DNA from: Taxillus chinensis
Taxonomy: Eukaryota > Streptophyta > Magnoliopsida > Santalales > Loranthaceae
Length of the DNA stretch: 64,000 nt
Direction: 5' to 3'
Assembly (NCBI GenBank): GCA_023512835.1
Contig: CM042087.1
Span: 52,074,265 to 52,138,264 of the forward strand
Position 1 is the stretch's first letter. Every line of letters begins with the position of its first letter. Position numbers and translations under genes: made by a program. The notes below the pieces were generated by a model, which saw only the letters and a list, made by a program, of their open reading frames with translations, did no database searches and was not told the DNA's origin. Below, in pieces: positions 33,244 through 44,085 of this stretch.

Positions 33244-33873
33244 TGTGTCCGGGCATGTAGCGCTGTGGTAAGGCTGAGTGCCCTGAGCTGGGATCCTGTT
33301 GAGGATCATGGACAAGCTGTCCTGTGTGGGCAGGCTAGGTCCTGATGTTTGTTTGCAGGCTGAGTCCTGATGATTGTGCACACTACACAGTGCAGTACAA
33401 AGAGCATGTAGTATAGACTTGTATGTCTGCATGATGTGGAGTGTTGGGGTCACCTACTGAGCTTGTCGCTCACCCCTACTTGTTGTTTACCTTTTTTAGG
33501 TGTGACCCGAGACTAGTGGAGGACTTTCTTCCAGGAGGACGTGCCCACTACTTTGATGTATGATACAGTACTGTATTCTGTATTGTGTATTATATTATGT
33601 TTGTATCCCGTACATGGGTCCATGGACAGTTGTATTTGCAAGCTGTTTGTGATGTGATGTCTGTATGACTGTTTGACTTATTGTATGCATGATAATATAT
33701 GGGAAAGTACAGGATTACCCTTGATGTATGACTGTACAGGGTTGCATATTTGAGACAGCACCCGCGGTGTAGTCTCTATTGGTGTTAGTCACCAACCCCT
33801 TGACCTTTCGGGTGCGGGCAAGCGGAAATCATGTTCCTGGTTCTGGGTTTTCTTGGAATTTGGGGGCAAGACA
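33244..33873 (+). repeat. A1 3' LTR, second part
   Basis: It resumes TGTGTCCGGGCATGTAGCGC after the B insertion and ends GGGCAAGACA, where A2 has GGGCATGACA. AAAGC follows at 33874-33878. Confidence 0.93.
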
Positions 33874-33878
33874 AAAGC

Positions 33879-35335
33879 CTCCCAGGTAATCCCAAACATT
33901 GCCTCCCAGGCTCAGTGTTGTCTCTCAAGCACAATATTGCCTCTCAGGCCCCGTATTGCCTTTCAGGCACATTATTGCCTCTCAGGCACAGTAACCTCTT
34001 TAGGTATGAACAAATCTCGCCTCTCAGGCCCTCAATAGTAGCTTCCCATGCTTAACAAGGTTGCCTCATAGGCCCATGTGACCACTAGAGTTTCATAGCA
34101 CTCCGTCTATAATAGAGACCAATCTCCACAAATCTATCCTCATGTCTTGACCCAAGAGAGAGGATTTTCGTAGAAGGTGTTTTCTCATAATAAAAAGTTT
34201 CAGCAATAGTTCCCCATATCATAATTTAGATAACATAATTTTTAGGGATTTTTCTGAGAGGTCTAACCCACTTCGCAAATAGTCACCTCGAACCAAAACT
34301 GGGTTTTTCTGGGATTCAATGCTAATTTCCATTTTTCACATTTTCAAAGAGTGAGAATTTAATTTTCTAGTATTTTTCTTTGAATCCAAAAGGGGAGATA
34401 TTTCCTTATTTACATTGTAACTTAAGTATAATACTTAAGTTACAATGTGAATAGGCATAAAGGTATACAATATAAATAGTTTCAATCCAGTGAAACTATA
34501 TTTCAAACTGTATCTCATATCTCTATTTCGGATTTTCGCTTCGAGTCTCCCCTTCAAACCTTGGAACCTTACATTCGAACAACACATTCAAAAACACATA
34601 TTCAAATCACACATTTGAATCACACATTCGAAAACACACATTCAAATCACACATTCGAAAACACACATTCGAATAACACATTTGAAACCTCCAATTCTAG
34701 AGTTGATCCCATTGACCGTTCACTACCTTGAGGATCCGTCGAGTCCTCAACCTCACAATTCGTTAATGTTATTGTTTATCATTGTTTTATCCCGTTTCTC
34801 ATTTGAATTCAACCCAACAACCCCCAAACTCTCTGAAATCTCATAAAACTCGTACCCAATACTACATATTAGGTTTTAATCACATATTATGCACTCAAGT
34901 CATAAGATTCAACCCAAAATTGGGGAAACTCCCAAAACTTAGGGTTCATGATTCAAATTCTATGAATTTGGGGTAATCAATGATATATGAGTGAAGAATG
35001 AATCCCTACCTCGAATTTGGGCGATTTGCGTTTGGATCGTCCAATCCCCTTTGCAAGCTCTTGGTTCCTCCTCAAACATTCTCTCTCTTTATCTATCTTC
35101 ACGTACACTTACACACAACAACAAATGAAGGTTCCTTCCCTATTTTCTGTATTTATACTTCATTTAATTCCTTAAAATATCAAAATTACCCTCACAAGGC
35201 CTAGACTCCAAATCAAATCCAATTATAGTCAAAATGCTCCATTTGACGAGTACATTCCGTTCTAAATATTTTCATCCCTCGATATGCATTCCATCACATT
35301 GCTATCTCCCAGAACCTCAAATATTGGTCATTACA
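33879..35335 (-). repeat. D1 5' LTR, remainder
   Basis: Nearly identical to 53830-55286 of D2. It carries a CTC(C/T)CAGG-type tract with repeated GCCTCTCAGGC units (33880-34070), a 37-bp perfect palindrome (34412-34448), and a tract of ACACATTCGAA(A/T)-like repeats (34590-34680). It ends CATTACA, so the coding-strand LTR starts TGTAATGACC. AACCA (35336-35340) corresponds to the AATCA target duplication of D2 with one change. Confidence 0.9.
34412..34448. repeat. 37-bp perfect palindrome in D LTR
   Basis: Arms ACATTGTAACTTAAGTAT and its complement are separated by one A. Copies lie at 54363-54399 (perfect) and 40535-40571 (one mismatch). Confidence 0.95.
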
Positions 35336-35340
35336 AACCA

Positions 35341-35406
35341 TGCCTTCAACTCTGTGAAAGTAATCTCATATGCGTCAGACCAAAAGGAACTCTCTTCCAG
35401 GTCAAG
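35341..35406 (-). mobile_element. Element E, copy 1: RNase H fragment
   Basis: It matches the reverse complement of the A1 RT-RNase H linker (about 6565-6625). It is cut by D1 on the left and by solo LTR F on the right (TCAAG at 35402-35406). Confidence 0.85.
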
Positions 35407-36540
35407 TGATGGTCCCTTGGATCCTAGAGGGGGGTGAATAGGCTCTTATCGAAACTCTTTTTATTCTCTTATGACACAACACTTATCTAGTTAAGTGATA
35501 GAATCACTGCGGAAGATAACCAGATAGTGGAAGTATTTTGTTTTATTATCAAAAGATAAATACAACAAAATAGAAGCAAGACTCGTTTACACTTTGTTTA
35601 CCAAAGGATTCAAACACTAGCCTATATTATGTCTTTGAACTCTTGTACATACACAGGGTTGATTCAGGCTCGCTCGCACACACACGCTATTTCAAATGTA
35701 CAAGTATGAATATTTATAAAAACATTCCTAAGAGACAACCTTGGAACTTGTAGTTCCAGAATGCGTTCAGCACTAACTATTCCTCGGTAATCTCTCTGCC
35801 TTGGCTCTTTGTGGTTTGTGGAGATCAAGATCTTGGGTTTGAAGAGTATAAGTGCCTTTGTGAGTTCCCAAGTATAATTAAAGTTGTGTCCACATATCCG
35901 GGTGATCCACGTGTAAGATTCTTCAGGTTCTCAACGAGTTTGTCTTACATCGGGACACCACGAGCTGATAACTTTAAATGCGGTAAGTTGAAGTAGCATC
36001 TTCTTGGTCTGGTGTAATTTTCCTTACTCCGTTGCTAATGAAGCTCGGAACCTTACTCCGTGTCAGTGGTTGTTTACTCTGTATCTATTTGGTACTGGAA
36101 TCCTTAGTCCGTGTCAGTGCTTCCTTACTCCGCATGTAAGTTCCTTACTCCGTACGAGTTTCTTACTCCGTGCGAGTTTAGAGGATCGGATGGCTTACTC
36201 CATACTAGCACATCCTTACTCCGCATGAGTGAGTGGTCCGGATTCCTTACTCCGCATCTAGTTTCCTTACTCCGTGCGAATAAAGACTCGAGTCCTTATT
36301 CCGCATCAGTACTTCTTTACTCCGTATTTATGGGGGACTTGGTTATTTACCGAGTGTTTGACGACACTCACTCTCGTCCGGATCAGGATTATGTATCCTG
36401 TCCTTAGCTTTGCTCTTACGAGTGTATCTCCGGATTAATAACATATCTTCTCCAATGATTAAAGACAAAACACAAAAGATCTCAAATCAAATTACATAGG
36501 GCTTTATCAGCATTATCCAAATTCTGGGCTTGATCCAACA
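35407..36540 (-). mobile_element. Solo LTR F, copy 1, copia-like (1,134 bp)
   Basis: Bounded by TGATGGTCCC and TTGATCCAACA with TCAAG on both sides (35402-35406, 36541-36545). A TATA-like site on the minus strand near 35710 and a CCTATTCACCCCCCTCTAGG end suggest minus orientation. Repeated CCTTACTCCG(C/T)(A/G)T units fill about 36020-36330. It is present in copy 2 at the same site, so it predates the duplication. Copia origin is inferred from TGTTGG at the coding-strand start. Confidence 0.82.
36100..36330. repeat. CCTTACTCCG short repeat cluster in F
   Basis: More than a dozen CTTACTCCG(T/C) or close variants lie at irregular 15-35 bp steps from about 36020 to 36330. The cluster recurs at 55970-56280. 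Confidence 0.8.
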
Positions 36541-37100
36541 TCAAGTTCATCATAAGAGCTGTTAACATGGAAAAACCCTTCAAGAACCTTCGATAGTAGC
36601 CTGCTAAACCAAGGAAGCTATGAACCTCAAATACATTCGTGAGCCTCTTCCACGACATAACTGCCTCAATCTTATCGGGATCCACTATGATATCCTCCGA
36701 AGATACCACATGCCCCAAGAATTTCATATGTTGTAACCAGAAGTAACATTTTGCAAACTTCACGTACAACTGGTGCTCTTGCAAGGTCTGCAACAAAACT
36801 TATAAATGTTCCTCATGCTCACTCTTGATCACAGAATAAACCAAAATATCATCAATGAACACTATGACAAATAAATCCAAATATGGAGCAAACACCTAAT
36901 TTATCAACACTATAAATACTGTTGGAGCATTTATGAGCCCAAACGTCATCACAAGTCACTTATAATGCCCATAACGGCAACTGAACATGGTCTTAGGGAT
37001 ATCCACCTCCCTAACCCTCAACTGATGATATCTAGATCTCAAGTCTACCTTGGAAAACCACCTTGCACCTTGAAATTGGTCGAATAGATCATCAATCCCC
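36541..37100 (-). pseudogene. Element E, copy 1: reverse transcriptase fragment
   Basis: The minus strand gives the RT end ([54 protein letters not shown]). Upstream RT with the catalytic region follows up to about 37097 in broken frames. It is of the same lineage as A (about 70-80% at protein level by eye) but more decayed. At 37097-37101 (CCCC) it changes abruptly to LTR sequence, the duplication junction. Confidence 0.85.
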
Positions 37101-37253
37101 AAAAAGTTAAAAAATGCGCCTATCGGGGCCCTAATTCAGAATCGGTCCCAAGTACTATCAAAATGCTTACATTGACGATCACATTACTGTCTAGATAGCT
37201 GCATTCCCATGGAATGGCTATCTCTCTATACTACCCAACTATGGGTTTTTACA
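37101..37253 (-). repeat. Element E 3' LTR remnant at the duplication junction
   Basis: Its reverse complement resembles the first 150 bp of the A LTR (TGTAAA(A/G)...TACCCAA, GAATGGCTAT, GCATTTTGATAGTACTTGG). Only the coding-strand start of the LTR is left. The polypurine tract TCCAAAGGTGGAGAGAA follows (37254-37270 region). Confidence 0.78.
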
Positions 37254-37630
37254 TTCTCTCCACCTTTGGACTTTTTGTTCTCGAAAGCAAAACACATGCC
37301 CAAAAAGGAAACTGCAAAATCCAGGTTCAATGTCCAAAGGGATGTTCCAAAGTCAAAACTCAATCACCGTATGACAATAAAATACAAAACATGATCACCG
37401 ATAACACAGGTGTAACACGGCTCATAACAAGCCAAAGCCAAGGCTCACGAAACTCAACAAACAACAAGCTAAACCACAGCTCAAGCATAACCATAAATGC
37501 AGAATAATATAACCAATGACAAGGCAATATAGACAAATATATGTAAAACATATGCATAAAACATAACTCATACCTCATGGAAGGCCCTCACATCCTCCCC
37601 ACCTCAGGACTAATCGTCCTCGAATAGCTC
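37254..37630 (-). other. Element E spacer with two polypurine-like motifs
   Basis: On the minus strand GTCCTGAGGTGGGGAGGATG (37585-37612 region) over the pol end and the LTR-adjacent motif at 37254-37290 flank about 300 bp without a gene, as in A. Confidence 0.7.
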
Positions 37631-39130
37631 AAGATGAAGAACTTGCATCTGGCTCTCTTTCTCCCAAGTCTGCTCCTCCATGCATTGGTATCGCCTTAAT
37701 ACCTGGACTAGTGAGATCATCTTCCCCTGTAAGACCTACTCCCGCCTGTCCAAAATTTGTGTTAGGATCTCCACAACAGCACTATCATTAGCTAAGTCTA
37801 TCTCTCAATCGTTCAGCACATGAGAAGGATCTAGGTGATACCGTCGCAACTTAGTCCATCATGGACTCACACCAACTCCACAGGTAAAGCTAAGCAGTAA
37901 GCCACTGAGCCCACGGTAGCAACAATCTCAAATGGCCCCATAAAACAAGGGGAGAGTTTAAATTCACGCCAAAACCTCTAATGCCCTCGACACGACAAAA
38001 TCCGTAAAAAGAACATGGTCACCCACCTCAAACTACAAAGGTTGATGCCTCTGGTTTGCGTAGGACTTCTTTACACTCGGTGCTATTAACATATGCTGTC
38101 GAATAAGTTGTACCATCTTAGTGGTCTCTAGAACCATATCGGGATTAAGAACTGCTGTCTCCCCCATCTATGCCTAACCTAAAGGTGATTTGTAAGGTTG
38201 CTTATACGATCATAGGCATGAGCCATCCTAAGAGTGGCCTGATAACTATTGATGAAAGAGAACTCCACCAAATTAAAGGAAGGTGAGTCTCCTAACAAAC
38301 TCCAAAATCTAGGATATAGGTATGCATCATATCCACGAGCATCTGGATCGTATGCTTGGACTGACAATTCATTTGCGGATGAAAAGTTATTCTCATGTTC
38401 ATCTGGGTACCTAAAGCCCACTGTAATTGTCTCCAAAATTGAGATGTGAATCTAGTATCTAGATCAAACACAATAAATATAGGGACCCCATGCTACCGCA
38501 CGATAACATCAATATACCTATGTCCCAATGTCTTCTCTGGGTCTGTCTCTCGAATCGGAAAAAATTTACCGATTTGGTCAACCGGTCTACAATAACCCAT
38601 ATAGTGTCATGTCCCCTGGAACGAGGAAGTCCAGTGACATAATCCATGGTTATGTGGTCCCATTTCCACTCTGGCATTGTCAATGATTGTAACTCACCAG
38701 CATATCTCAAGTGCTCTTCCTTAACCTGTTGACAAGTCAGACACCTCCTCACATAGTTAGCAACAGCCTTTTTTAGGCCTGTTGACTAATACTATCTCCT
38801 CACTACATGGTATATCTTGGTCACGTCAAGATATACAACTAACCTCAACTGGTGAAAGTCCTTGCGAACCTCCTCCTGAAGAGAAGTAGGAACTATTAGT
38901 CTACCTCGAAACCTCAATATATGCTCTGCATACTCAGTCCAATCAGGCGATGCCTCCCTAGTCTGAATCCTATCCATAATGACCTCACGGTCAATGTCCC
39001 TTAGCTGATCCTCAATGATCCTATGCTATAACTTCGGGACTGCTACAATGACACTAAGCATCCCTCGCCCCTCACTGGCCGCAAGCTGCAACCTCATTGT
39101 TACCAACTGACCCATTATTTTCCATTCCTT
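37631..39130 (-). pseudogene. Element E, copy 2: integrase and chromodomain
   Basis: Zinc region and core are at about 38459-38977 ([49 protein letters not shown]). The C-terminal core near 38179-38300 keeps SFNLVEFSFINSYQATLRMA. Chromodomain remnants lie towards 37640-37760. Frames are broken every 100-300 bp. It resembles A integrase ([10 protein letters not shown] is identical), which places E in the A lineage. Confidence 0.85.
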
Positions 39131-39553
39131 AATGGCATAATAGGCAACAATGACCCTACTCTTCCTGCTTCGAGCATTTGCTACCACATTACCCTTACCA
39201 GGGGTGTACATCATATCAAACTGAAACTGCTTCAGGTACGCCACCCCCTCCTCTGACAAAGGTTTAGGTCTCTACAAAAAAATATACTACAAGCTCTTAT
39301 GGTCTATACACACCACAAATTTCTCCCTAAGGAGATAATGCTATTAACTCTTCAGAGCAATGATCACCGCAACCAATTCCAAATCATGCATGAGATAGTT
39401 CTGCTCATGTTGCCTTAACTACCTAGACCCATAAGCAATCACCTGCTTAGTCTGCATAAACACACAGCCAAGCCCCACTCTAGAAGCATCACAATACACC
39501 TCAGAGGGCACACCATTTTGTGGAAGAATCAAAATCGGTGCTGAGGTCAATCA
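39131..39553 (-). pseudogene. Element E, copy 2: RNase H part interrupted by D2
   Basis: The minus strand shows FQFDMMYTPGKGNVVANARS (about 39180-39230), a YTDH-type region and [15 protein letters not shown] sequence near 39480-39510. It ends in AATCA (39549-39553), the target duplication of D2. E continues at 55292 on the other side of D2. Confidence 0.87.
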
Positions 39554-40968
39554 TGTCACACCTTGGATTTTTGACCCACAGAAACCGGTAAGTGAATCTC
39601 CATGTCCGTACTCGAAAGAACAAAGGGTTGGTGATAACATCGAGAAAGAGACCTTAGCACGGGTACTGTCCTTAATCCATACCACACATATAGCACACAA
39701 ATACAAAAATCTCATTTCAATCTATAGTATAAACACACATACATACATGTTCTTTCCCTCATGGGGTTATATCATAGCTTTTACAATCCAACAAAACAAA
39801 CAAACACACACATGGTCTTCACCTTTGGTGAACCTTCTAGCTCTTGTAAGCACCTGAAACAAACAAAGACAAACGCAACAGGATGGGTGACCAACCATAG
39901 TTCAGTAGGGATCATGTCTCCCCGACCCATCCCGACTCATAAACTAGTGTAAGCATTTGCTCATGTAATGCTACATACATATCACCAACTCAATCATGTA
40001 CTCACATTAAAATAGAAAGAAAGACTCCTAGGTAATTCCACACATTGCCCCCTAGGCTCAGTATTGCCTCTCAAGCATAGTATTGCCTTTCAGGCCCTGT
40101 ATTGCCTCTCAAGCATGGTAGCTTCTTAGGCTCTGAACAAATCTCGCCTCCCAGGCTCTCAATAGTAGCATCCCAAGCTTAATAAGGTAGCCTTGCAGGT
40201 CCACGTGATCACTAGGGTTTCACAACACTCCTATTACATAGACCAATCTCCATAAATCTATCCTCATGTTTTGACTAAGAGAGAGGATTTTCGTAAAAGG
40301 TGTTTTCTTGAAATAAAAAGTTTCATCAATAGTTCCCCATATCATAACTAAGATAACCTAATTTTTGGGGATTTTTCTGAGAGGTCTAACCTCACTTCAC
40401 AAACAGTAACCTCGAACAAAAGCTTGTTTTTTTTTGGGATTCAGTGATAATTTCCATTTTCACATTTTAAAAGAGTGAGAATTTGATTTTGTAGTATTTT
40501 TCTTTGAATCTAAATGGGGGGTATTTCCTTCTTTACATTGTAATTTAAGTATAATACTTAAGTTACAATGTGAAGAGACATAAATGTTTACAATGTAAAT
40601 AGGTCCAATCTAGTGAAACTATATTTCGGAATTATATTTTGGATCACCCCTTCGAATCTCCCCTTCGAACCTTTGAACAATATATTCGAAACACACATTC
40701 GAATCACACATTTGAAACATACATCCGAAAAAAAATGAAACACACATTCAAAACCTCCAATTCCATAGTTGATCACATCGACTATTCACTGCCTTGAGGC
40801 TCCGTCGAGTCTTCAACCTCACAATTCACTAACGTTACTATTTATCATCATTTTAGCCCGTTTCTCGTCTGGATTCAACCCAACAACCCCAAACTCTCCG
40901 AAATCTCATAAAACTCATACCTAATATTTCATATTAGGTTTTAATCATATATTATGCACTCAAGTCAT
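39554..40968 (-). repeat. D2 3' LTR, truncated
   Basis: It starts TGTCACACCTTGG and shows the same landmarks as the 5' LTR, including the palindrome at 40535-40571. It breaks off at GCACTCAAGTCAT, followed directly by RT sequence, with CAT shared at the join. Confidence 0.9.
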
Positions 40969-41500
40969 CAATGAACACCACTACAAAGGAATCCAAGTAA
41001 GGAGCAAATACTTGGTTCATTAACTGCATAAATACTGCTAGTGCATTAGTGAGCCCAAAAAGCATCACCAACCACTCATACTGCCCACATCAACACCAAA
41101 AAGAGGTCTTGGAGATATCCTTCTTCCTGACACTCAACTAATGATACCCCGATCTTAAATCTATCTTTGAAAACCACCCAGTCCCGCTCAGCTGATCAAA
41201 CAAATCATCTAATTGAGGCAATGAGTACTTGTTCTTTACTATTACATGGTTCAGTTTCCAGTAATCAATACATAACTGCAATGTCCCATCTGCCTTCTTG
41301 GAAACAAGTACTAGTGCTCCCCACGACGAAGTACTCGGTCGAATAAATCTCTTGCCCTCCAACTCCTCTAGTTGTTTCTGCAGCTCTCTTAACTCCGCAG
41401 GCCCCGTCTGATAGGCCACCTACGAGGTAGGCCCTAGTCCCAGTAGCGGCTCAATGCAAAACTCTATACTCCTCTCAGCTGGTAGACTCAACAACTCCTC
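40966..41500 (-). pseudogene. D2 reverse transcriptase N-terminal half
   Basis: The minus strand reads [60 protein letters not shown] and [11 protein letters not shown] (41138-41419). The palm FGLTNA and VVVFID lie down to 40970, where RNase H and integrase have been deleted up to the LTR. There is a stop after SGYH. Confidence 0.88.
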
Positions 41501-43284
41501 TAGAAACACATCTTGAAACTGGTCCACGACCACTGGCCATACTCACTTCCCTACATTCCCCTTTGCGAATGTGAGGGCTGCCAATTTATAGGCTTGGAAG
41601 GCTTTCAACCAATCCATGCCAAAAATCAAATCAAATGCCCTCAAAGGCATCACATAAAAGTCAAAGGACAACTCCACATCACCCACGATGAGAATACACT
41701 CGCAACACACCTGTCGCACCACGTAGACACCACCCACTGGTGATTCAATAGACAACGGCCTCTCGGTCATACCACTCTCTAAGCCAAGACTATTTACTAT
41801 AGGCTCAACAACAAAGGAACACAATGCACCAATATCAAATAAAATAGATACAAGTGTGCAAGAAATTAAAATCGTACCTCGTACAACTGAAGGTCTTGCC
41901 CCACCCTCGGTGGTTGAGGATGGAACCTCTGCCTCCTCCTATGGTGCCGTGGCCAAGGCAAACACTTTGTCCTGAGATGCACTACCAGTAGCCTCACTCC
42001 TATGTCCTTTGCCCTCTGTATGGGTCCCACTTTGGGCCCCTCCACCTCCTTGTGGTTGCCTCTTTAGCATTCCCTGAGGTCTATACTAACTGGAACTTGC
42101 CTGACTGCCCTACCACTAATGGGATGGTCTCTCCCCTAGAGCTCTAAACTGGGTGTCACCTCGGATACTCTGTGCTGCCTCTCCAGCTCTACTCGTACTG
42201 CCTCTGCTACGGCACACTATGCTCATATGCCCCTCTTTATCACAAGTGCGGCATGTCAAATGTTTTCAGGGACACTCTCATTTCTAGTGTCCTGGATCCC
42301 GCAAGACAAACAACCTCCCTGTTGATCGCCACTCGAACCCCCTATCTCTCATTAAGGTGGGACCTCACTGGCATCACTGGGGCCTGACCTCTATCGCTCA
42401 CAAAACTACTACCTCCAAACTTTGTCTTGGGCCTCTTAAAATCAGATCACTCTAGAGTTGCCATCCCTGATGGGCATGTCTCTCCCCGTTGAGACCCCTT
42501 TCAATACTACGGGCTATCTCCACTATCTCTGAATATGTCCTCAGATGGAATGCCTCAACTTTTTGCTTGAGGGCAGGCCTTAGACCCAAGGTAAACTTGT
42601 GGGCCTTTAGGTCATCTATTACCATGACCTCTAGAGCAAACCTACTCAGGTTTCTGAACTCCCGCTCATACTCAGGCACTTTTCTCGACCCCTACCTCAG
42701 ACTAGCAAACTTTTCCCTCTTCTACCACCTCACGGACTTAAGGAAGAATTGATCATGGAATAATTGAAGGAACTCGTCCCACAACATCATCTGCACATCA
42801 CAACTCCCAACAACACTAAGCCACCACTCTAGGGCCTTGCCCTCCAGTTATCGGACTGCCAGTCTCACCTTATCCTCCTCCTGCGATAGGAGAAAGGAGA
42901 ATAGGTACTCAATATGCCTCAGCCAATGCTCCACAACCACTGGATCACCTCCTCTTAGGAACTTACTCGGTTGTTACTTTCGGAACCTCGTAACCACGTC
43001 TTTATCAACATGTCGGGTTGCTACTGCCTCATGTGGAACCCTATCCTCATGCTGGGATTCCTCCTCTCAGGGTGGTGGTGGAACCACCTGCTGTGCTGTT
43101 AACTCATGGTGCACTGCTTCCTAGACCTCATACCCTATACTTTCCCTCAGTGCCTCCACTTGGGCCATAAGCTGTGCTAACAACTCATTTCCTCCAGCAA
43201 ACTGCCCCGCATCCAGCCCTATATGGGTGGAAGACTCATCACCAATTACCCCAGATGCATGCGACACTCTCCTAGGAGACATTT
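41501..43284 (-). pseudogene. D2 gag and protease, degenerate
   Basis: Gag starts at about 43284 (MSPRRVSHASGVIGDESS, the same opening as C gag). Capsid parts are near 42452-42679 (PEYEREFRNLSRFALEVMVI, HKFTLGLRPALKQKVEAF). A zinc knuckle CRTCDKEGHMSIVC lies near 42200-42250. Protease is at 41543-41860, where the catalytic triplet reads Asp-Ile-Gly. Many stops and shifts. The stretch 42541-43284 is missing from D1. Confidence 0.88.
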
Positions 43285-43662
43285 TCACTACACAGAGAAA
43301 CGAAGGTTCAATCTCTATTCCATCCCCATCACATGGGTCAATCACACATATGAAACATATCATATATGGCTCCCACCAACACACAAGTCACCCACTACAT
43401 ACATACATGCTATCACACTAGCACATATATCTATACTGTCACACTATTTATCATATCATAACATATAGCATATCAAGTTAGTTTCACATTGTCAATGCAA
43501 ACTAGTGCCTATCCATGCATGCATGCCTTTACCACAACTGATTAGCCCTAGTACACCTTAGAGGCTCATAAAGGACCGTGTTGATCAGGCACGTCCCTTC
43601 ATGTCCCTCAAAAGGACTCAAGAGTAATCAATCACCCCACTACCCTAGGCCAACTAGACCAT
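43285..43662 (-). other. D2 untranslated leader
   Basis: Noncoding stretch of about 380 bp between primer site and gag, equivalent in length to that of C. Confidence 0.65.
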
Positions 43663-43674
43663 ACTCTCATACCA
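43663..43674 (-). other. D2 primer-binding site
   Basis: The minus strand reads TGGTATGAGAGT, 2 bp after the LTR end (GCGTGACA). It is a two-base variant of the initiator-Met site. Confidence 0.83.
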
Positions 43675-43676
43675 TT

Positions 43677-44085
43677 TGTCACGCCTCGGATTTCTGACCC
43701 ACAGAAATCAGTTAATGAATCCCTATGCCTGCACCCAAAGGGACAAGGGGTTAGTGATAACACCAAGAAAGAGACCTTAGCATGGGTGTCGTCCCTAATT
43801 CATACTACACATATAACACACGAATACAGAAATCTCATTTCAATCCACAGTACAAACACACATACATACATGTTTTCCCCCCACGGGGTTACATCATAGC
43901 TACTGTAACCACATAAAACAAACAAAAACAAACACAATAGGAGGGGTGAACAACCACAGCTTAGTAGGGATCATGTCTCCATGACCCATCCCAACTCATA
44001 AACTAGTGTAGCCATGTGCTCGTGTAATGCTACATATACATCATCGACTCAAACATATGCTCACACATTAAAATACGAAGAAAGC
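43677..44085 (-). repeat. D2 5' LTR, part next to primer site
   Basis: It starts TGTCACGCCTCGG and runs to AAAGC (44081-44085), where A2 is inserted. It continues at 53830. Confidence 0.93.

Larger units (their letters stand above)
3221..33873 (+). mobile_element. Tekay-type gypsy element A, copy 1 (A1), with B nested inside
   Basis: A1 has a truncated 5' LTR, primer site, gag-pol remnants (3823-8573), polypurine tract and a 3' LTR that starts at 8855 and is interrupted by element B at 10362-33238. Its right end (33873) is followed by AAAGC, the same 5 bp that flank A2 on both sides, so A1 and A2 derive from one insertion that was duplicated with its surroundings. Most of the left LTR and the left target duplication were lost in a deletion. 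Confidence 0.93.
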
